Shown here piece by piece: positions 34,811 through 43,739 of a stretch of DNA of 64,000 nt. This DNA is from Halorubrum cibi (GTDB taxonomy: Archaea > Halobacteriota > Halobacteria > Halobacteriales > Haloferacaceae). Position 1 is the stretch's first letter; every line of letters starts with the position of its first letter. The position numbers were made by a program, and so were the translations under genes. The notes beneath the pieces were generated by a model. It did not search any database, was not told the DNA's origin, and saw nothing but the letters and a program-made list of their open reading frames with translations. The DNA lies in assembly GCF_900182635.1 (NCBI RefSeq), contig NZ_FXTD01000002.1:248001-312000 (forward strand), written 5' to 3'.

Positions 34811-36472
34811 ATGAGCCAGCGAATGCAGCAGGGTCAGCCGATGATCATCATGGGCGACGACGCCCAGCGCGTCAAGGACAAGGACGCACAGGAGTACAAC
34901 ATCTCCGCGGCACGCGGCGTCGCCGAGTCCGTACGTTCGACGCTCGGACCGAAAGGGATGGACAAGATGCTCGTCGACTCGATGGGCGACGTCACCATCA
35001 CGAACGACGGCGTCACCATCCTCCAGACGATGGACATCGACAACCCGACCGCCGAGATGATCGTCGAGGTCGCCGAGACCCAGGAGGACGAGGCCGGCGA
35101 CGGCACGACGAGCGCGGTCGCCATCGCGGGCGAGCTGTTGAAGAACGCCGAGGAGCTCCTCGAGCAGGACATCCACCCCACCGCGGTGATCAAGGGCTTC
35201 AACCTCGCGAGCGAGCACGCCCGCGAGCAGGTCGATGACATCGCCACCGCCGTCGAACCCGACGACACGGAGACGCTGAAGAGCGTCGCCGAGACGTCGA
35301 TGACGGGGAAGGGCGCGGAGCTCGAGAAGGACGTCCTCGCGGACCTCGTCGTCCGCGCGATCCAGGAGGTCACCGTCGAGGCCGAGGACGGCTCGCACGT
35401 CGTCGACCTCCAGAACCTGAACATCGAGACGCGGACCGGTCGCTCGGCCGGCGAGTCCCGGCTGCTCTCCGGTGCCGTCATCGACAAGGACCCGGTCCAC
35501 GACGACATGCCCACCGACTTCGAGGAGGCGAACGTCCTCCTCCTCAACGAGGCCATCGAAGTCGAGGAGGCCGACGTCGACACCTCCGTCAACGTCGACT
35601 CGCCCGACCAGCTCCAGAAGTTCCTCGATCAGGAGGAGGAGCAGCTCCGCGAGAAGGTCGACGCGATCGTCGAGAGCGGCGCGGACGTCGTCTTCTGTCA
35701 GAAGGGGATCGACGACCTCGCCCAGCACTACCTCGCGAAGGAGGGTATTCTGGCCGTCCGTCGGACCAAGAAGTCCGACATGAAGTTCCTCAAGAACGTC
35801 CTCGACGCGGCGATCGTCACCGACCTCGACTCGCTGTCGGCGGACGACGTCGCGGTCGGCTCGGTCACTCGTGACGCCGACGAGGAGCTGTTCTACGTCG
35901 AGGGCGAGAACCCCCACGGCGCGACGCTCCTGCTCTACGGTTCCACCGAGCACGTCGTCGACGAGCTCGAGCGCGGCATCAACGACGCGATCGACGTGGT
36001 CGCGACGACCGTCTCCGACGGTCGGACGCTCCCCGGCGGCGGCGCGATCGAGGTCGAGCTCGCGAGCCGGCTCCGCGACTACGCGGACTCCGTCTCCGGG
36101 CGCGAGCAGCTCGCCGTCGAGGCGTTCGCCGACTCCCTCGAGTTGATCCCCCGCGTCCTCGCCGAGAACGCCGGACTCGACTCCATCGACCTCCTGGTCG
36201 ATCTCCGTGCGGCTCACGAATCCGGCGACGAGAACGCCGGGCTCAACGTCTTCACCGGCGAGGTCGAGGACACCTTCGATGCGGGCGTCGTCGAGACGGC
36301 CCACGCCAAGGAGCAGGCGATCTCCTCCGCCACGGAGGCCGCGAACCTCGTCCTCAAGATCGACGACATCATCGCGGCCGGCGACCTCTCCACCTCCGGC
36401 GACGGAGACGAGGGTGGTGCCGGCGGCATGGGGGGTATGGGCGGCATGGGCGGAATGGGCGGTGCGATGTGA
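34811..36472 (+). CDS. thsA: Thermosome (group II chaperonin) subunit
   Basis: 553 residues. Group II chaperonin landmarks are STLGPKGMDKMLVD near the N-terminus, GDVTITNDGVTIL, GDGTTSAVAIAGELL (ATP site), the apical domain with VVFCQKGIDDLAQHYL, and LPGGGAIEVELASRL in the equatorial domain. It ends in a Gly-Met-rich tail (GGMGGMGGMGGM) like the GroEL-type C-terminus that lines the cavity floor. It folds proteins in the cytoplasm in double rings, often with one or two paralogous subunits elsewhere in the genome. Confidence 0.97.
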   Translation: MSQRMQQGQPMIIMGDDAQRVKDKDAQEYNISAARGVAESVRSTLGPKGMDKMLVDSMGDVTITNDGVTILQTMDIDNPTAEMIVEVAETQEDEAGDGTTSAVAIAGELLKNAEELLEQDIHPTAVIKGFNLASEHAREQVDDIATAVEPDDTETLKSVAETSMTGKGAELEKDVLADLVVRAIQEVTVEAEDGSHVVDLQNLNIETRTGRSAGESRLLSGAVIDKDPVHDDMPTDFEEANVLLLNEAIEVEEADVDTSVNVDSPDQLQKFLDQEEEQLREKVDAIVESGADVVFCQKGIDDLAQHYLAKEGILAVRRTKKSDMKFLKNVLDAAIVTDLDSLSADDVAVGSVTRDADEELFYVEGENPHGATLLLYGSTEHVVDELERGINDAIDVVATTVSDGRTLPGGGAIEVELASRLRDYADSVSGREQLAVEAFADSLELIPRVLAENAGLDSIDLLVDLRAAHESGDENAGLNVFTGEVEDTFDAGVVETAHAKEQAISSATEAANLVLKIDDIIAAGDLSTSGDGDEGGAGGMGGMGGMGGMGGAM

Positions 36473-36811
36473 GCTCCGGCAGGTAAGACTCACACGGATC
36501 CCGTCCACCACCGACCGCCGAACCGCGTCAGTCGAACGACGTTCGGACCCGCTTCCCGACGTTTCGCTTTTCGATGTTTCGCTGACCGATACCGCCAGCG
36601 TTGCCTCCGCGTCACCACGCGTCCGACCTCTCCCTTCCGATTCGAATCGAGCCGTCGAACCGTCTCACGCCGTCGTGCCGTTTTGTGTGGCCGTTTCGTG
36701 TGACCGCTTCGCGTGATCGTTTCGATCCGCCGTCCGCCGCGGAGGGAGTCCGTTACAGATCGTGATAATCGGCGCCGAAACGTCTTGTGTCGGCGGTGTG
36801 ATCTCCGGACA
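36473..36811. other. Intergenic region with T-rich imperfect repeats
   Basis: No gene is supported here. T-rich patches at about 36560-36590 may end the thermosome transcript. At 36675-36726 four imperfect 12-13-base units (gtgccgttttgt, gtggccgtttcgt, gtgaccgcttcgc, gtgatcgtttcga) follow each other. The minus-strand frame across this gap gives an Arg-rich peptide that looks non-coding. GTGATAATC at about 36763 may be the promoter of the kinase gene. Confidence 0.5.
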
Positions 36812-38272
36812 ATGTCTGGATCGACAGACATCTCCGTACTCTACGTCAACGACGGTCCTGAACTCCTCCAGTTGGTCGCTCGACGGCTCGAGCGCGAGGA
36901 CGATCGGATCGGCGTTCGAACGGCCGAGTCGGTCGACGCGGCGGAGGGAGTCCGCTCGCGTCACGACGTCGACTGTATCATGAGCGATCACCACATGCCG
37001 GGCCGGACCGGCCTCGAATACCTCCGGTCGCTCCGCGGGAACGACGACGGGATCCCGTTCATCCTCTTCACCGAAACGGGCGACGAAGCGGTCGCGAGCG
37101 AGGCCATCTCCGCCGACGTCACCGACTACGTCATTCACCGGGCGATCGGTGACCCCTCCCCGCTTCTGGCGCGAAAGGTGTGCTCGGCCGTCGAACACCG
37201 ACGGACCAAGCGGCGGATGGACCGAACGGCCCGACAGCTCCGGTCGGTCGCCGAGGCGACCAACGACGCGCTGTGGATCTTCTCGGCGGACTGGGGGGAG
37301 CTCCACTTCATCAACTCCGCGTACGAGAGCGTCTTCGGGCAGCCGGCCGCGGAGCTCCGGGCGGAGCCGCGATCGTTTCTCGATCGGGTACACCACGAGG
37401 ACACCGACCGCGTCGAGCGGGCGATGGCCCGCGCTTCGAGCGGGGAGCACGTCCGGATCGAGTACCGCGTGAACAAGTCCACGGAACTCCAGTCGTGGGT
37501 CGAATCGCGGTGTACGCCGGTCACCGACGACGAGGGAGAAACCGATTTCATCAGCGGGTTCAGCCGGGAGATAACCGATCGGAAGTACTACGAAGCGAGC
37601 CTCGTCGAGAAGAACGAGCAGTTGGAACAGTTCGCGTCGAGGGTCGCACACGACCTGCGTAACCCGCTGAACGTCGCCGACGGGAACGTCGACCTCGCGA
37701 GGGAGGACGACGACGGTCCCTACCTCGAGACCACCGCCCGGGCGCTCGCGCGGATGGACGACCTCATCGACGACCTCCTGACGCTCGCGAAGCGAGGAGC
37801 GACGATCGACGAACTGTCGCCGATCGGGTTCGAATCGCTGGTTCGCTCCTCGACCGAGAACCTCCTCTTTCCGGATTCGACCCTCGAGATCGTCGGATCG
37901 GGGACAATCCGGTGTGACCCGGCTCGGACGAGGGAGGCGCTGGAGAACCTCTTCCGTAACGCGCTCGATCACGGCGGTGAGGCGGTGACCATCACCGTGG
38001 GCGTGCTCGAGGTGAGAAACGGGTTCTACGTCGAGGACGACGGACCGGGAATCGACCCGTCCGACCGCGAGACCGTCTTCGAGCGGGGCCATACCATCTC
38101 CGAGCACGGCAGCGGCCTCGGGCTCGCGATCGTCGACCGGATCGTCACGGCACACGGCTGGGAGATCGAGATCGCGGAGGGGGCCGACGGCGGCGCGCGT
38201 TTCGAGATCGTTGGTCCCGATCTCGACCCGACCGAAGCCGCCGATCCGAAGCCGGCCGAATCCGGGACGTAG
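36812..38272 (+). CDS. Hybrid sensor histidine kinase: degenerate receiver, PAS, HisKA, HATPase
   Basis: 486 residues from the ATG at 36812. Residues 7-125 are a receiver-like domain with the phospho-acceptor Asp59 (DCIMSDHHMPG), but the first acidic pair is N13-D14 and the conserved Lys is His109 (TDYVIHR). A PAS domain follows (about 142-255). The phosphorylation His280 is in ASRVAHDLRNPLN. The ATPase domain has the N-box LFRNALDHGG, G1 DDGPGID and G2 GSGLGLAIV. No membrane span, so it is a soluble sensor. A receiver-PAS protein lies 5.5 kb downstream and might be a partner. Confidence 0.93.
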   Translation: MSGSTDISVLYVNDGPELLQLVARRLEREDDRIGVRTAESVDAAEGVRSRHDVDCIMSDHHMPGRTGLEYLRSLRGNDDGIPFILFTETGDEAVASEAISADVTDYVIHRAIGDPSPLLARKVCSAVEHRRTKRRMDRTARQLRSVAEATNDALWIFSADWGELHFINSAYESVFGQPAAELRAEPRSFLDRVHHEDTDRVERAMARASSGEHVRIEYRVNKSTELQSWVESRCTPVTDDEGETDFISGFSREITDRKYYEASLVEKNEQLEQFASRVAHDLRNPLNVADGNVDLAREDDDGPYLETTARALARMDDLIDDLLTLAKRGATIDELSPIGFESLVRSSTENLLFPDSTLEIVGSGTIRCDPARTREALENLFRNALDHGGEAVTITVGVLEVRNGFYVEDDGPGIDPSDRETVFERGHTISEHGSGLGLAIVDRIVTAHGWEIEIAEGADGGARFEIVGPDLDPTEAADPKPAESGT

Positions 38273-38348
38273 CCGGTCGTCCCCCGTCTCCGCTCCTCGG
38301 TAGCGACGCTTCAGCACTCATAAGTACCCCTCCGGCAAGAGTTGCGAT

Positions 38349-39365
38349 ATGCAGACGCTGCTCCTCAACGACGAGGACGTCGACGAGAACGCACGGATGG
38401 ACCGCGTCATCGAGGCGGTCGAGGGTGCGTTCGCCGCCTACGAGCGCGGCGACGCCCAGATGCCGCCGAAGTCGTACATCGACCTCCCCGAGTACAACGG
38501 CGACTTCCGGTCGATGCCCGCGTACATGGACGCCGGCGACTGGGACGCCGCGGGGATCAAGTGGGTGAACGTCCACACGGACAACCCCGCCGACCACGAC
38601 CTCCCGACCGTGATGGGAACGATGATCTACTCGGACCCCGAGACCGCCTTCCCGCTCGCGATCATGGACGGGACCGAGCTCACGATGAAGCGGACCGGCG
38701 CGGCCGCCGCGGTCGCCACCGACCACCTCGCGGTCCCGGACGCCGCCTCGATGGGGATCGTCGGGGCGGGCGTTCAGGCGTACACCCAGCTCGAGGCGAT
38801 CTCGACCGTTCGAGACGTCGAGGAGGTCGTCGTGAGCGACCTCGACGAGGAGCGAGTGGCGAACTTCATCGACGCGTTCGAGGACCGCTTCGACGTGCGC
38901 GCGGGGTCGATCTCGGAGGCCGGCCACTGCGACGTGCTCTCGACGGTGACTCCCGTCGAGGACCCGATCGTCGGTCCCGACGACGTGGGCGAACACACCC
39001 ACGTCAACGCGATGGGAGCCGACGCCGAGGGCAAACACGAACTGGCCGACGAGCTGTTGCTCGACGCGACCGTCGTCATCGACGACCACGCGCAGTGTAC
39101 CCACTCCGGTGAGATCAACGTCCCGTACGCCGCGGGCGTCCTCGGCGACGACGACATCTACGGCGAGATCGGCGAGATCGTCGTCGGGAACCGGCCCGGG
39201 CGCGTGGGTGTCAGGGGCACGGGCGACGAGGGCGTGACCGGCGTCACCGTCTTCGACTCGACCGGCCTCGCGATCCAGGACGTCGCGGCCGCCCGCGTCG
39301 TCTACGAGGAGGCCGACGACAACGACAACGGCTACCCGTTCGACCTGCTCGGGGTCGCGGAGTAG
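38349..39365 (+). CDS. ala: Archaeal-type alanine dehydrogenase (ornithine cyclodeaminase family)
   Basis: 338 residues with a TATA box CATAAGTA (38318-38325) about 27 bases before the ATG. AQMPPKSYIDLPEYNGDFRSMPAYM, GIKWVNVHTDNP, LTMKRTGAAAAVATDHLA and the Rossmann GIVGAGVQAYTQLEAI match the Archaeoglobus-type alanine dehydrogenase within the mu-crystallin family. It should interconvert alanine and pyruvate plus ammonia with NAD. Assignment of alanine over ornithine rests on the overall pattern, not on a single residue. Confidence 0.83.
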   Translation: MQTLLLNDEDVDENARMDRVIEAVEGAFAAYERGDAQMPPKSYIDLPEYNGDFRSMPAYMDAGDWDAAGIKWVNVHTDNPADHDLPTVMGTMIYSDPETAFPLAIMDGTELTMKRTGAAAAVATDHLAVPDAASMGIVGAGVQAYTQLEAISTVRDVEEVVVSDLDEERVANFIDAFEDRFDVRAGSISEAGHCDVLSTVTPVEDPIVGPDDVGEHTHVNAMGADAEGKHELADELLLDATVVIDDHAQCTHSGEINVPYAAGVLGDDDIYGEIGEIVVGNRPGRVGVRGTGDEGVTGVTVFDSTGLAIQDVAAARVVYEEADDNDNGYPFDLLGVAE

Positions 39366-39440
39366 AAGGAGCCAGCGTCTCGACCGGGAGGACACCGCAC
39401 CCCGCGTGGATTTTTATACCACAGCGCCCCAGCGACGGGT

Positions 39441-40019
39441 ATGCGACTCGTCAGCGTCGCGGCGGTGGCCGAGAACGGCGTGATCGGGAACGACGGGGAG
39501 GTTCCCTGGCCGCACATCGAGGCGGACGTCCGCCAGTACCGCGAGCGCGTCGCGGACTCCCCCGTCATTCTCGGCCGGCGCACCTTCGACTCGATGCGCG
39601 ACGACCTCCCCGGGAGCCGCCAGATCGTCGTGAGCCGGAGCGTGACGTCGGTCGACGTCCCGACCGCGGTCGTCGTCGACGGCGTCGAGGCGGCGATCGA
39701 ACTCGCGAGAGAGATCGTCGGCGACGCGGACGCGGACGACGGCGTGGATCGCGACGACGTGGATCGCGGCGACGCGGACGCGGACGACGGCGCGGATCGC
39801 GACGACGCGGACGACGCCGTCTACGTCCTCGGCGGCGGGACGATATACGAGCTGTTTCAGCCGCACGTCGACGAATTGGTGTTGAGTCACGTCGACGGGA
39901 GCTACGAGGGGGACACGCGGTTTCCCGAGTGGAGAGACGAGGAGTGGGAGGTGCTCGAGGAAACCGACTACGAGCGGTTCACGTTGCGGAGGTGGCGGAG
40001 ATCCCTCGCGATGGAGTGA
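39441..40019 (+). CDS. folA: Dihydrofolate reductase with an acidic repeat insertion
   Basis: 192 residues. DHFR landmarks are [24 protein letters not shown] (substrate loop), [12 protein letters not shown] and [13 protein letters not shown]. It reduces dihydrofolate to tetrahydrofolate with NADPH for thymidylate and purine synthesis. Between residues about 94 and 126 an Asp-Ala-rich insert is made of a 16-residue unit repeated twice, just before the conserved GGG cofactor loop. Typical DHFRs are about 160 residues. A TATA box (TTTTTATACC, 39411-39420) fits a leaderless ATG. Confidence 0.93.
   Translation: MRLVSVAAVAENGVIGNDGEVPWPHIEADVRQYRERVADSPVILGRRTFDSMRDDLPGSRQIVVSRSVTSVDVPTAVVVDGVEAAIELAREIVGDADADDGVDRDDVDRGDADADDGADRDDADDAVYVLGGGTIYELFQPHVDELVLSHVDGSYEGDTRFPEWRDEEWEVLEETDYERFTLRRWRRSLAME
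39723..39818 (+). repeat. 48-bp tandem repeat in the DHFR gene
   Basis: Two 48-bp units (39723-39770 and 39771-39818) share the start gacgcggacgcggacgacgg and encode [16 protein letters not shown] and [16 protein letters not shown]. The frame is kept. The second copy has diverged at its end. Confidence 0.85.
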
Positions 40020-40024
40020 CTCGC

Positions 40025-40798
40025 CTACGACTCGACCCGCTCGGCGAATCCGAACCGTGGTTTGACGTCCTGGACCTCGATCTCGACGGTCTCGCCGGGG
40101 TCCGTTCCGGGGACGAAAAGCGTGTAACCGTCGACGTACGCGATGCCGTCTCCCTCCTCGCCGCGCTCCTCGACGGTGACTTCCAGCCGGTCGCCGACCG
40201 CGACCGTGGCGGTCATCCGGCCCTTTCCGATCAGGTACACCTCCGAGGAGGCGTCGCGAGAGGCCGGCGGTGAGGCCGTCTTGACGTACTCGAACGCCTC
40301 GGCGACCTCGTCGCGGAACGCGTCGAGGTCCTCACCCTGGAACACCTTCACGACGAAGTCGCCGCCGGGCGCGAGCAGCTCCTCCGCCACGTCGAACGCC
40401 TGCCGGGCGAGGTGGACCGATCGGGCGTGGTCCAGCGAGTACTCGCCGGTCATGTTCGGAGCCATGTCGCTCACGACGACGTCGGCTCCCGACTCGCCGA
40501 CCGCCTCCCGGAGGTAGTGGCGGGTGCGCTCCTCGGTCATGTCGCCGCGGATCGTCTCGACGTCGTGTTCCTCGAGGTCGTCGATGCGCTGGAGGTCGAC
40601 GCCGATGACGGTGCCGCCCTCGCCCACGGCCTCGGCGGCCACCTGGAGCCAACCGCCGGGTGCGGCCCCGAGGTCGACGACGGTGTCGCCCGGCGAGAGG
40701 AGGTCCGCGTCCTCGTCGAGCTGTTTCAGCTTGTAGGAGGCGCGGCTTCGGTACCCCTGCTGTTTCGACCGGTTGTAGTAGTCGTCCTTTCCGCTCAT
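40025..40798 (-). CDS. rlmE: 23S rRNA 2'-O-methyltransferase RlmE/FtsJ with C-terminal TRAM domain
   Basis: 257 residues. The N-terminal methyltransferase has GYRSRASYKLKQLDED (first catalytic Lys), the SAM site VVDLGAAPGGWLQVA, the catalytic Asp in VSDMAPNMTG, Lys in DFVVKVFQGED, and Glu in SSEVYLIG. From about residue 200 a TRAM-like RNA-binding domain follows (VGDRLEVTVEE...VPGTDPGETVEIEVQDV). This fusion is usual in haloarchaea. It methylates a uridine in the peptidyl-transferase region of 23S rRNA. A TATA-like GATAAACC lies about 28 bases upstream. Confidence 0.94.
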   Translation of the reverse strand: MSGKDDYYNRSKQQGYRSRASYKLKQLDEDADLLSPGDTVVDLGAAPGGWLQVAAEAVGEGGTVIGVDLQRIDDLEEHDVETIRGDMTEERTRHYLREAVGESGADVVVSDMAPNMTGEYSLDHARSVHLARQAFDVAEELLAPGGDFVVKVFQGEDLDAFRDEVAEAFEYVKTASPPASRDASSEVYLIGKGRMTATVAVGDRLEVTVEERGEEGDGIAYVDGYTLFVPGTDPGETVEIEVQDVKPRFGFAERVES

Positions 40799-40945
40799 TT
40801 GCTCCCCGTAGGCCCGCGGACGGTTTATCGGCGTCGTTCGGGAGCGATCGGCAAGGTCCGGCGGGCCGGCCGCGTCTCTCGAACACGACCGGATCGACCC
40901 GACACGGCCGTTAGAGTCAAACGGTCACGCGTGTCAGGTTCCGGT

Positions 40946-41365
40946 ATGAGCGTCGAAGGGACGGGACGGACCGTGCGGTGTCTGGTCGCGAAGGTGGGCC
41001 TCGACGGCCACGACCGGGGGGCACACGTGATCGCGCGGGCGTTCCGCGACGCCGGCTTCGAGGTGGTCTACTCGGGGCTCCACCGCGCGCCGGAGGAGAT
41101 CGTCCAGGCGGCGGTCCAGGAGGACGTCGACGTCCTCGGCATCTCGATCCTCTCGGGGGCGCACAACACCCTCGTGCCGAAGGTGATAGACGGGCTCAAG
41201 GAGTACGGCGCGTTCGAGGACACCCTGATCCTCGTCGGCGGGATCATCCCCGAGGACGACGTGACGGAGCTGAAGGCGCTCGGCGTCGCAGAGGTGTTCG
41301 GGCCGGGGACGCCGATGTCGGAGACGATCGAGTTCGTCCGGAACAACGCCCCGGAGCGCGAGTAG
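40946..41365 (+). CDS. mcmA2: Methylmalonyl-CoA mutase B12-binding subunit
   Basis: 139 residues from the ATG at 40946. The cobalamin motif D-G-H-D-R-G is in KVGLDGHDRGAHVIARAF, followed by VDVLGISILSGAH and the GG of LVGGIIPEDD, all typical of the small B12-binding subunit. It would join a separately encoded large subunit to convert methylmalonyl-CoA to succinyl-CoA. The MeaB gene starts immediately after its stop codon, so the two are co-transcribed. The large subunit gene is not in this window. Confidence 0.94.
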   Translation: MSVEGTGRTVRCLVAKVGLDGHDRGAHVIARAFRDAGFEVVYSGLHRAPEEIVQAAVQEDVDVLGISILSGAHNTLVPKVIDGLKEYGAFEDTLILVGGIIPEDDVTELKALGVAEVFGPGTPMSETIEFVRNNAPERE

Positions 41366-42589
41366 ATGACCGGGCCGGACGCGAACGAGGGGACGGGCTC
41401 GACTCGGCGGCGAACCGGACCCGCCGACCGGACGGCCGACCTCCGCGACGACGACGCCGATCTCCTCGAGAGCCTCCTCTCGGGGGATCACCGCGCGCTC
41501 GCCCGCGTCATCACCCGGATCGAGGAGCGTGAGCCGGGGTACCGCGGGCTCGTCTCGGCGCTGTACGATCACACGGGCGGGGCGGACGTGATCGGCGTGA
41601 CGGGCGCGCCGGGCGCGGGCAAGTCCACGCTCGTCGACAAGCTCGCGGCGGCCTACCGCGACCGCGGCGACACCGTCGGCGTCGTCGCCGTCGACCCCTC
41701 CTCGCCGTACTCCGGCGGCGCGGTGCTCGGGGACCGGATCCGGATGGCCTCGAACGTCGGCGACATGGACGTGTTCTTTCGGTCGATGAGCGCGCGCGGC
41801 CAGCTCGGCGGGCTCTCGATGGCGACCGCGGACGCCGTGAAGGCGCTCGACGCCTTCGGGAAGGACGTGGTCCTGATAGAGACCGTGGGAGCCGGACAGA
41901 ACGAGGTCGACGTGGTCCGCACCGCGGACACCGTCGCGGTGCTGGTCCAACCCGGCTCCGGCGACGACGTCCAGACGCTGAAGGCGGGGATATTGGAGAT
42001 CGGCGACGTCTTCGTCGTCAACAAGGCCGACGTGGACGGCGCCGAACGCGCCCTCGCGGAGTTGGAGGAGATGGTCCACAGACGGGAGGGGTCGACCGCG
42101 ACCCCCGGAGCCGCGGGCCACCACGGACCGCACGGCGGAGGCGGCGCCCCGAACGTAGCCGCTGACTCCGACGCCCCGAACGTAGCCGCCGACTCCGACG
42201 CCCCGGACGCAGCCGCCGACTCGGATGCCTCGAACGACGCCGAGTGGACACCCGAGGTGTTGGGAACCGTCGCGGAGACGGGCGAGGGCGTCGCGGAGCT
42301 GATCGACGCGTTCGACGCGCACGCGACCCATCTCCGCGAGTCCGGCGATCTGGCGCGGACCCGGCGGCGGCGGTACGCCGAGGAGATCCGGACGCTGGTG
42401 CGCGCGGACGTCGGCACGCTCGCGACTGAGGCGATCGACCGCCGGGGCGGGATCCAGACGCTCGCGGACCGCGTCCGACGGAAGGAAGCGGATCCGTACG
42501 GCGTCGCGGCCGAGATCGTCGACCCGATCGCGGCGTGTCTCGAGGACCGCGACGACCCGAACGGGGACCGCGAACGCGCCGACGAGTAG
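41366..42589 (+). CDS. meaB: MeaB, GTPase chaperone of methylmalonyl-CoA mutase
   Basis: 407 residues, starting directly after the mutase small subunit. The P-loop is GVTGAPGAGKSTL; VGVVAVDPSSPYSGGAVLGDRIRM and VLIETVGAGQNEVDV are MeaB signatures; the base motif is VVNKAD. MeaB protects and reloads the B12 cofactor of the mutase. Between the G domain and the C-terminal dimerisation region, residues about 258-293 hold an Ala/Asp/Ser repeat absent from usual family members (about 330 residues). Confidence 0.94.
   Translation: MTGPDANEGTGSTRRRTGPADRTADLRDDDADLLESLLSGDHRALARVITRIEEREPGYRGLVSALYDHTGGADVIGVTGAPGAGKSTLVDKLAAAYRDRGDTVGVVAVDPSSPYSGGAVLGDRIRMASNVGDMDVFFRSMSARGQLGGLSMATADAVKALDAFGKDVVLIETVGAGQNEVDVVRTADTVAVLVQPGSGDDVQTLKAGILEIGDVFVVNKADVDGAERALAELEEMVHRREGSTATPGAAGHHGPHGGGGAPNVAADSDAPNVAADSDAPDAAADSDASNDAEWTPEVLGTVAETGEGVAELIDAFDAHATHLRESGDLARTRRRRYAEEIRTLVRADVGTLATEAIDRRGGIQTLADRVRRKEADPYGVAAEIVDPIAACLEDRDDPNGDRERADE
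42146..42226 (+). repeat. 27-bp tandem repeat in meaB
   Basis: Three 27-bp units (42146-42172, 42173-42199, 42200-42226) encode APNVAADSD, APNVAADSD and APDAAADSD, with a partial fourth. The first two differ by a single silent base in the part inspected. Confidence 0.9.
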
Positions 42590-42678
42590 CGGGGCCACGC
42601 GAACTCGGGCGGCGACTTCACGTCTTTGCGATCGGCGACTCCACGTGTTATAAGTCGCCGGCGAACCAACGGGATTCC

Positions 42679-43632
42679 ATGAGACTCAGGAACCTCGCCG
42701 GGACGGCCCTCCTCGGCGTCGGTGCGATGGCGGCGACGAACGCCGGGCTCCGCTACGAGGGCGACCTCGAGTCGCCTCTCGTCGGCGACGACGGCACCTT
42801 CCGCTGGCGCGGCATGGACGTCGCCTACACCGAGGGGGGCGACCCCGAGGACCCCGACCTCGTGCTGCTCCACGGGATCAACGCCGCCGGCTCCTCCGGG
42901 GAGTGGCGCGAGGTCTTCGGTGACCTCACCGCCGACCACCACGTCGTCGCGCCCGACCTGCCGGGATACGGCCGGTCGGACCGCCCGCCGCTTCGGTACT
43001 CGGCGGCGCTGTACGAGGACTTCGTCGGCGACTTCCTCGCCGAGTTCGACGAGCCCGCCGTGGTCGCCTCGTCGCTGTCGGCGGCGTACGCGGCCGGCGC
43101 GCTCGCGGGCGACGCGGCGAGAGATGACCTCGAGGTGAGCGGATTCGTCGGCGTCTGTCCCACGGCCGTCGCCGGACCGAGCCCGCCGAAGCCCTGGCTC
43201 CGAGAGCTGATCCGGTCGCCGCTCGTCGGTTCGGCGTTTTTCAACCTGATCGCCTCGAAGCCCTCGATCCGGTATTTCAACGCCGACCACGGCTACTACG
43301 ACCCCGACGCCCCCGCGGAGGAGTGGGTCGACTACGAGTGGCGGACCAGCCACGTCGAGAACGCGCGGTTCGCCCCGGCGTCGTTCGTCTCGGGGTACCT
43401 CAACAGCGACGTCGACCTGGCGGCCGCGCTCGCCGACCTCGAGGTGCCGGCGACGATCGTGTGGGGACGCGAGGCCGACGTGAGCCCGCTGTCGGACGGC
43501 CGCGAGCTCGCGGACGCGTCGGGCGCGCGGCTCGTCGTCTTCGACCGCGCCGCGCTGTTGCCACACGTCGAACACCCGAACCGCTTCCTCGAGACCGTCC
43601 GCGAGAGCCTCGTCGCCGGCGCGACGGCCTAG
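42679..43632 (+). CDS. Alpha/beta hydrolase
   Basis: 317 residues from the ATG at 42679, with TATA box GTTATAAG (42647-42654) upstream. Residues 1-25 look like a weak signal or membrane segment (LRNLAGTALLGVGAMAATNAG). The oxyanion site is LVLLHGINAAGSS, DLPGYGRSDRPP is typical, and the nucleophile elbow is A-S-S-L-S. The late His is in LLPHVEHPNRF and the Asp side in IVWGREADVSPLS. Substrate unknown. It is not linked to the mutase genes upstream because it has its own promoter. Confidence 0.85.
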   Translation: MRLRNLAGTALLGVGAMAATNAGLRYEGDLESPLVGDDGTFRWRGMDVAYTEGGDPEDPDLVLLHGINAAGSSGEWREVFGDLTADHHVVAPDLPGYGRSDRPPLRYSAALYEDFVGDFLAEFDEPAVVASSLSAAYAAGALAGDAARDDLEVSGFVGVCPTAVAGPSPPKPWLRELIRSPLVGSAFFNLIASKPSIRYFNADHGYYDPDAPAEEWVDYEWRTSHVENARFAPASFVSGYLNSDVDLAAALADLEVPATIVWGREADVSPLSDGRELADASGARLVVFDRAALLPHVEHPNRFLETVRESLVAGATA

Positions 43633-43739
43633 CGGAACGCGCCCCGTCCCCCGGCGGCGTCCCCGTTTCAACCACCGCCGATATCAGAACTGAATAGCGG
43701 GGGACAAACGATTTATGTCGCCTCGGTGGACGCGGATAC

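Noticed and set aside
36490-36831. A minus-strand frame of 113 codons in the spacer after the thermosome
   Set aside because: Arg-rich, no domain, and no promoter; T-rich repeats explain the sequence.
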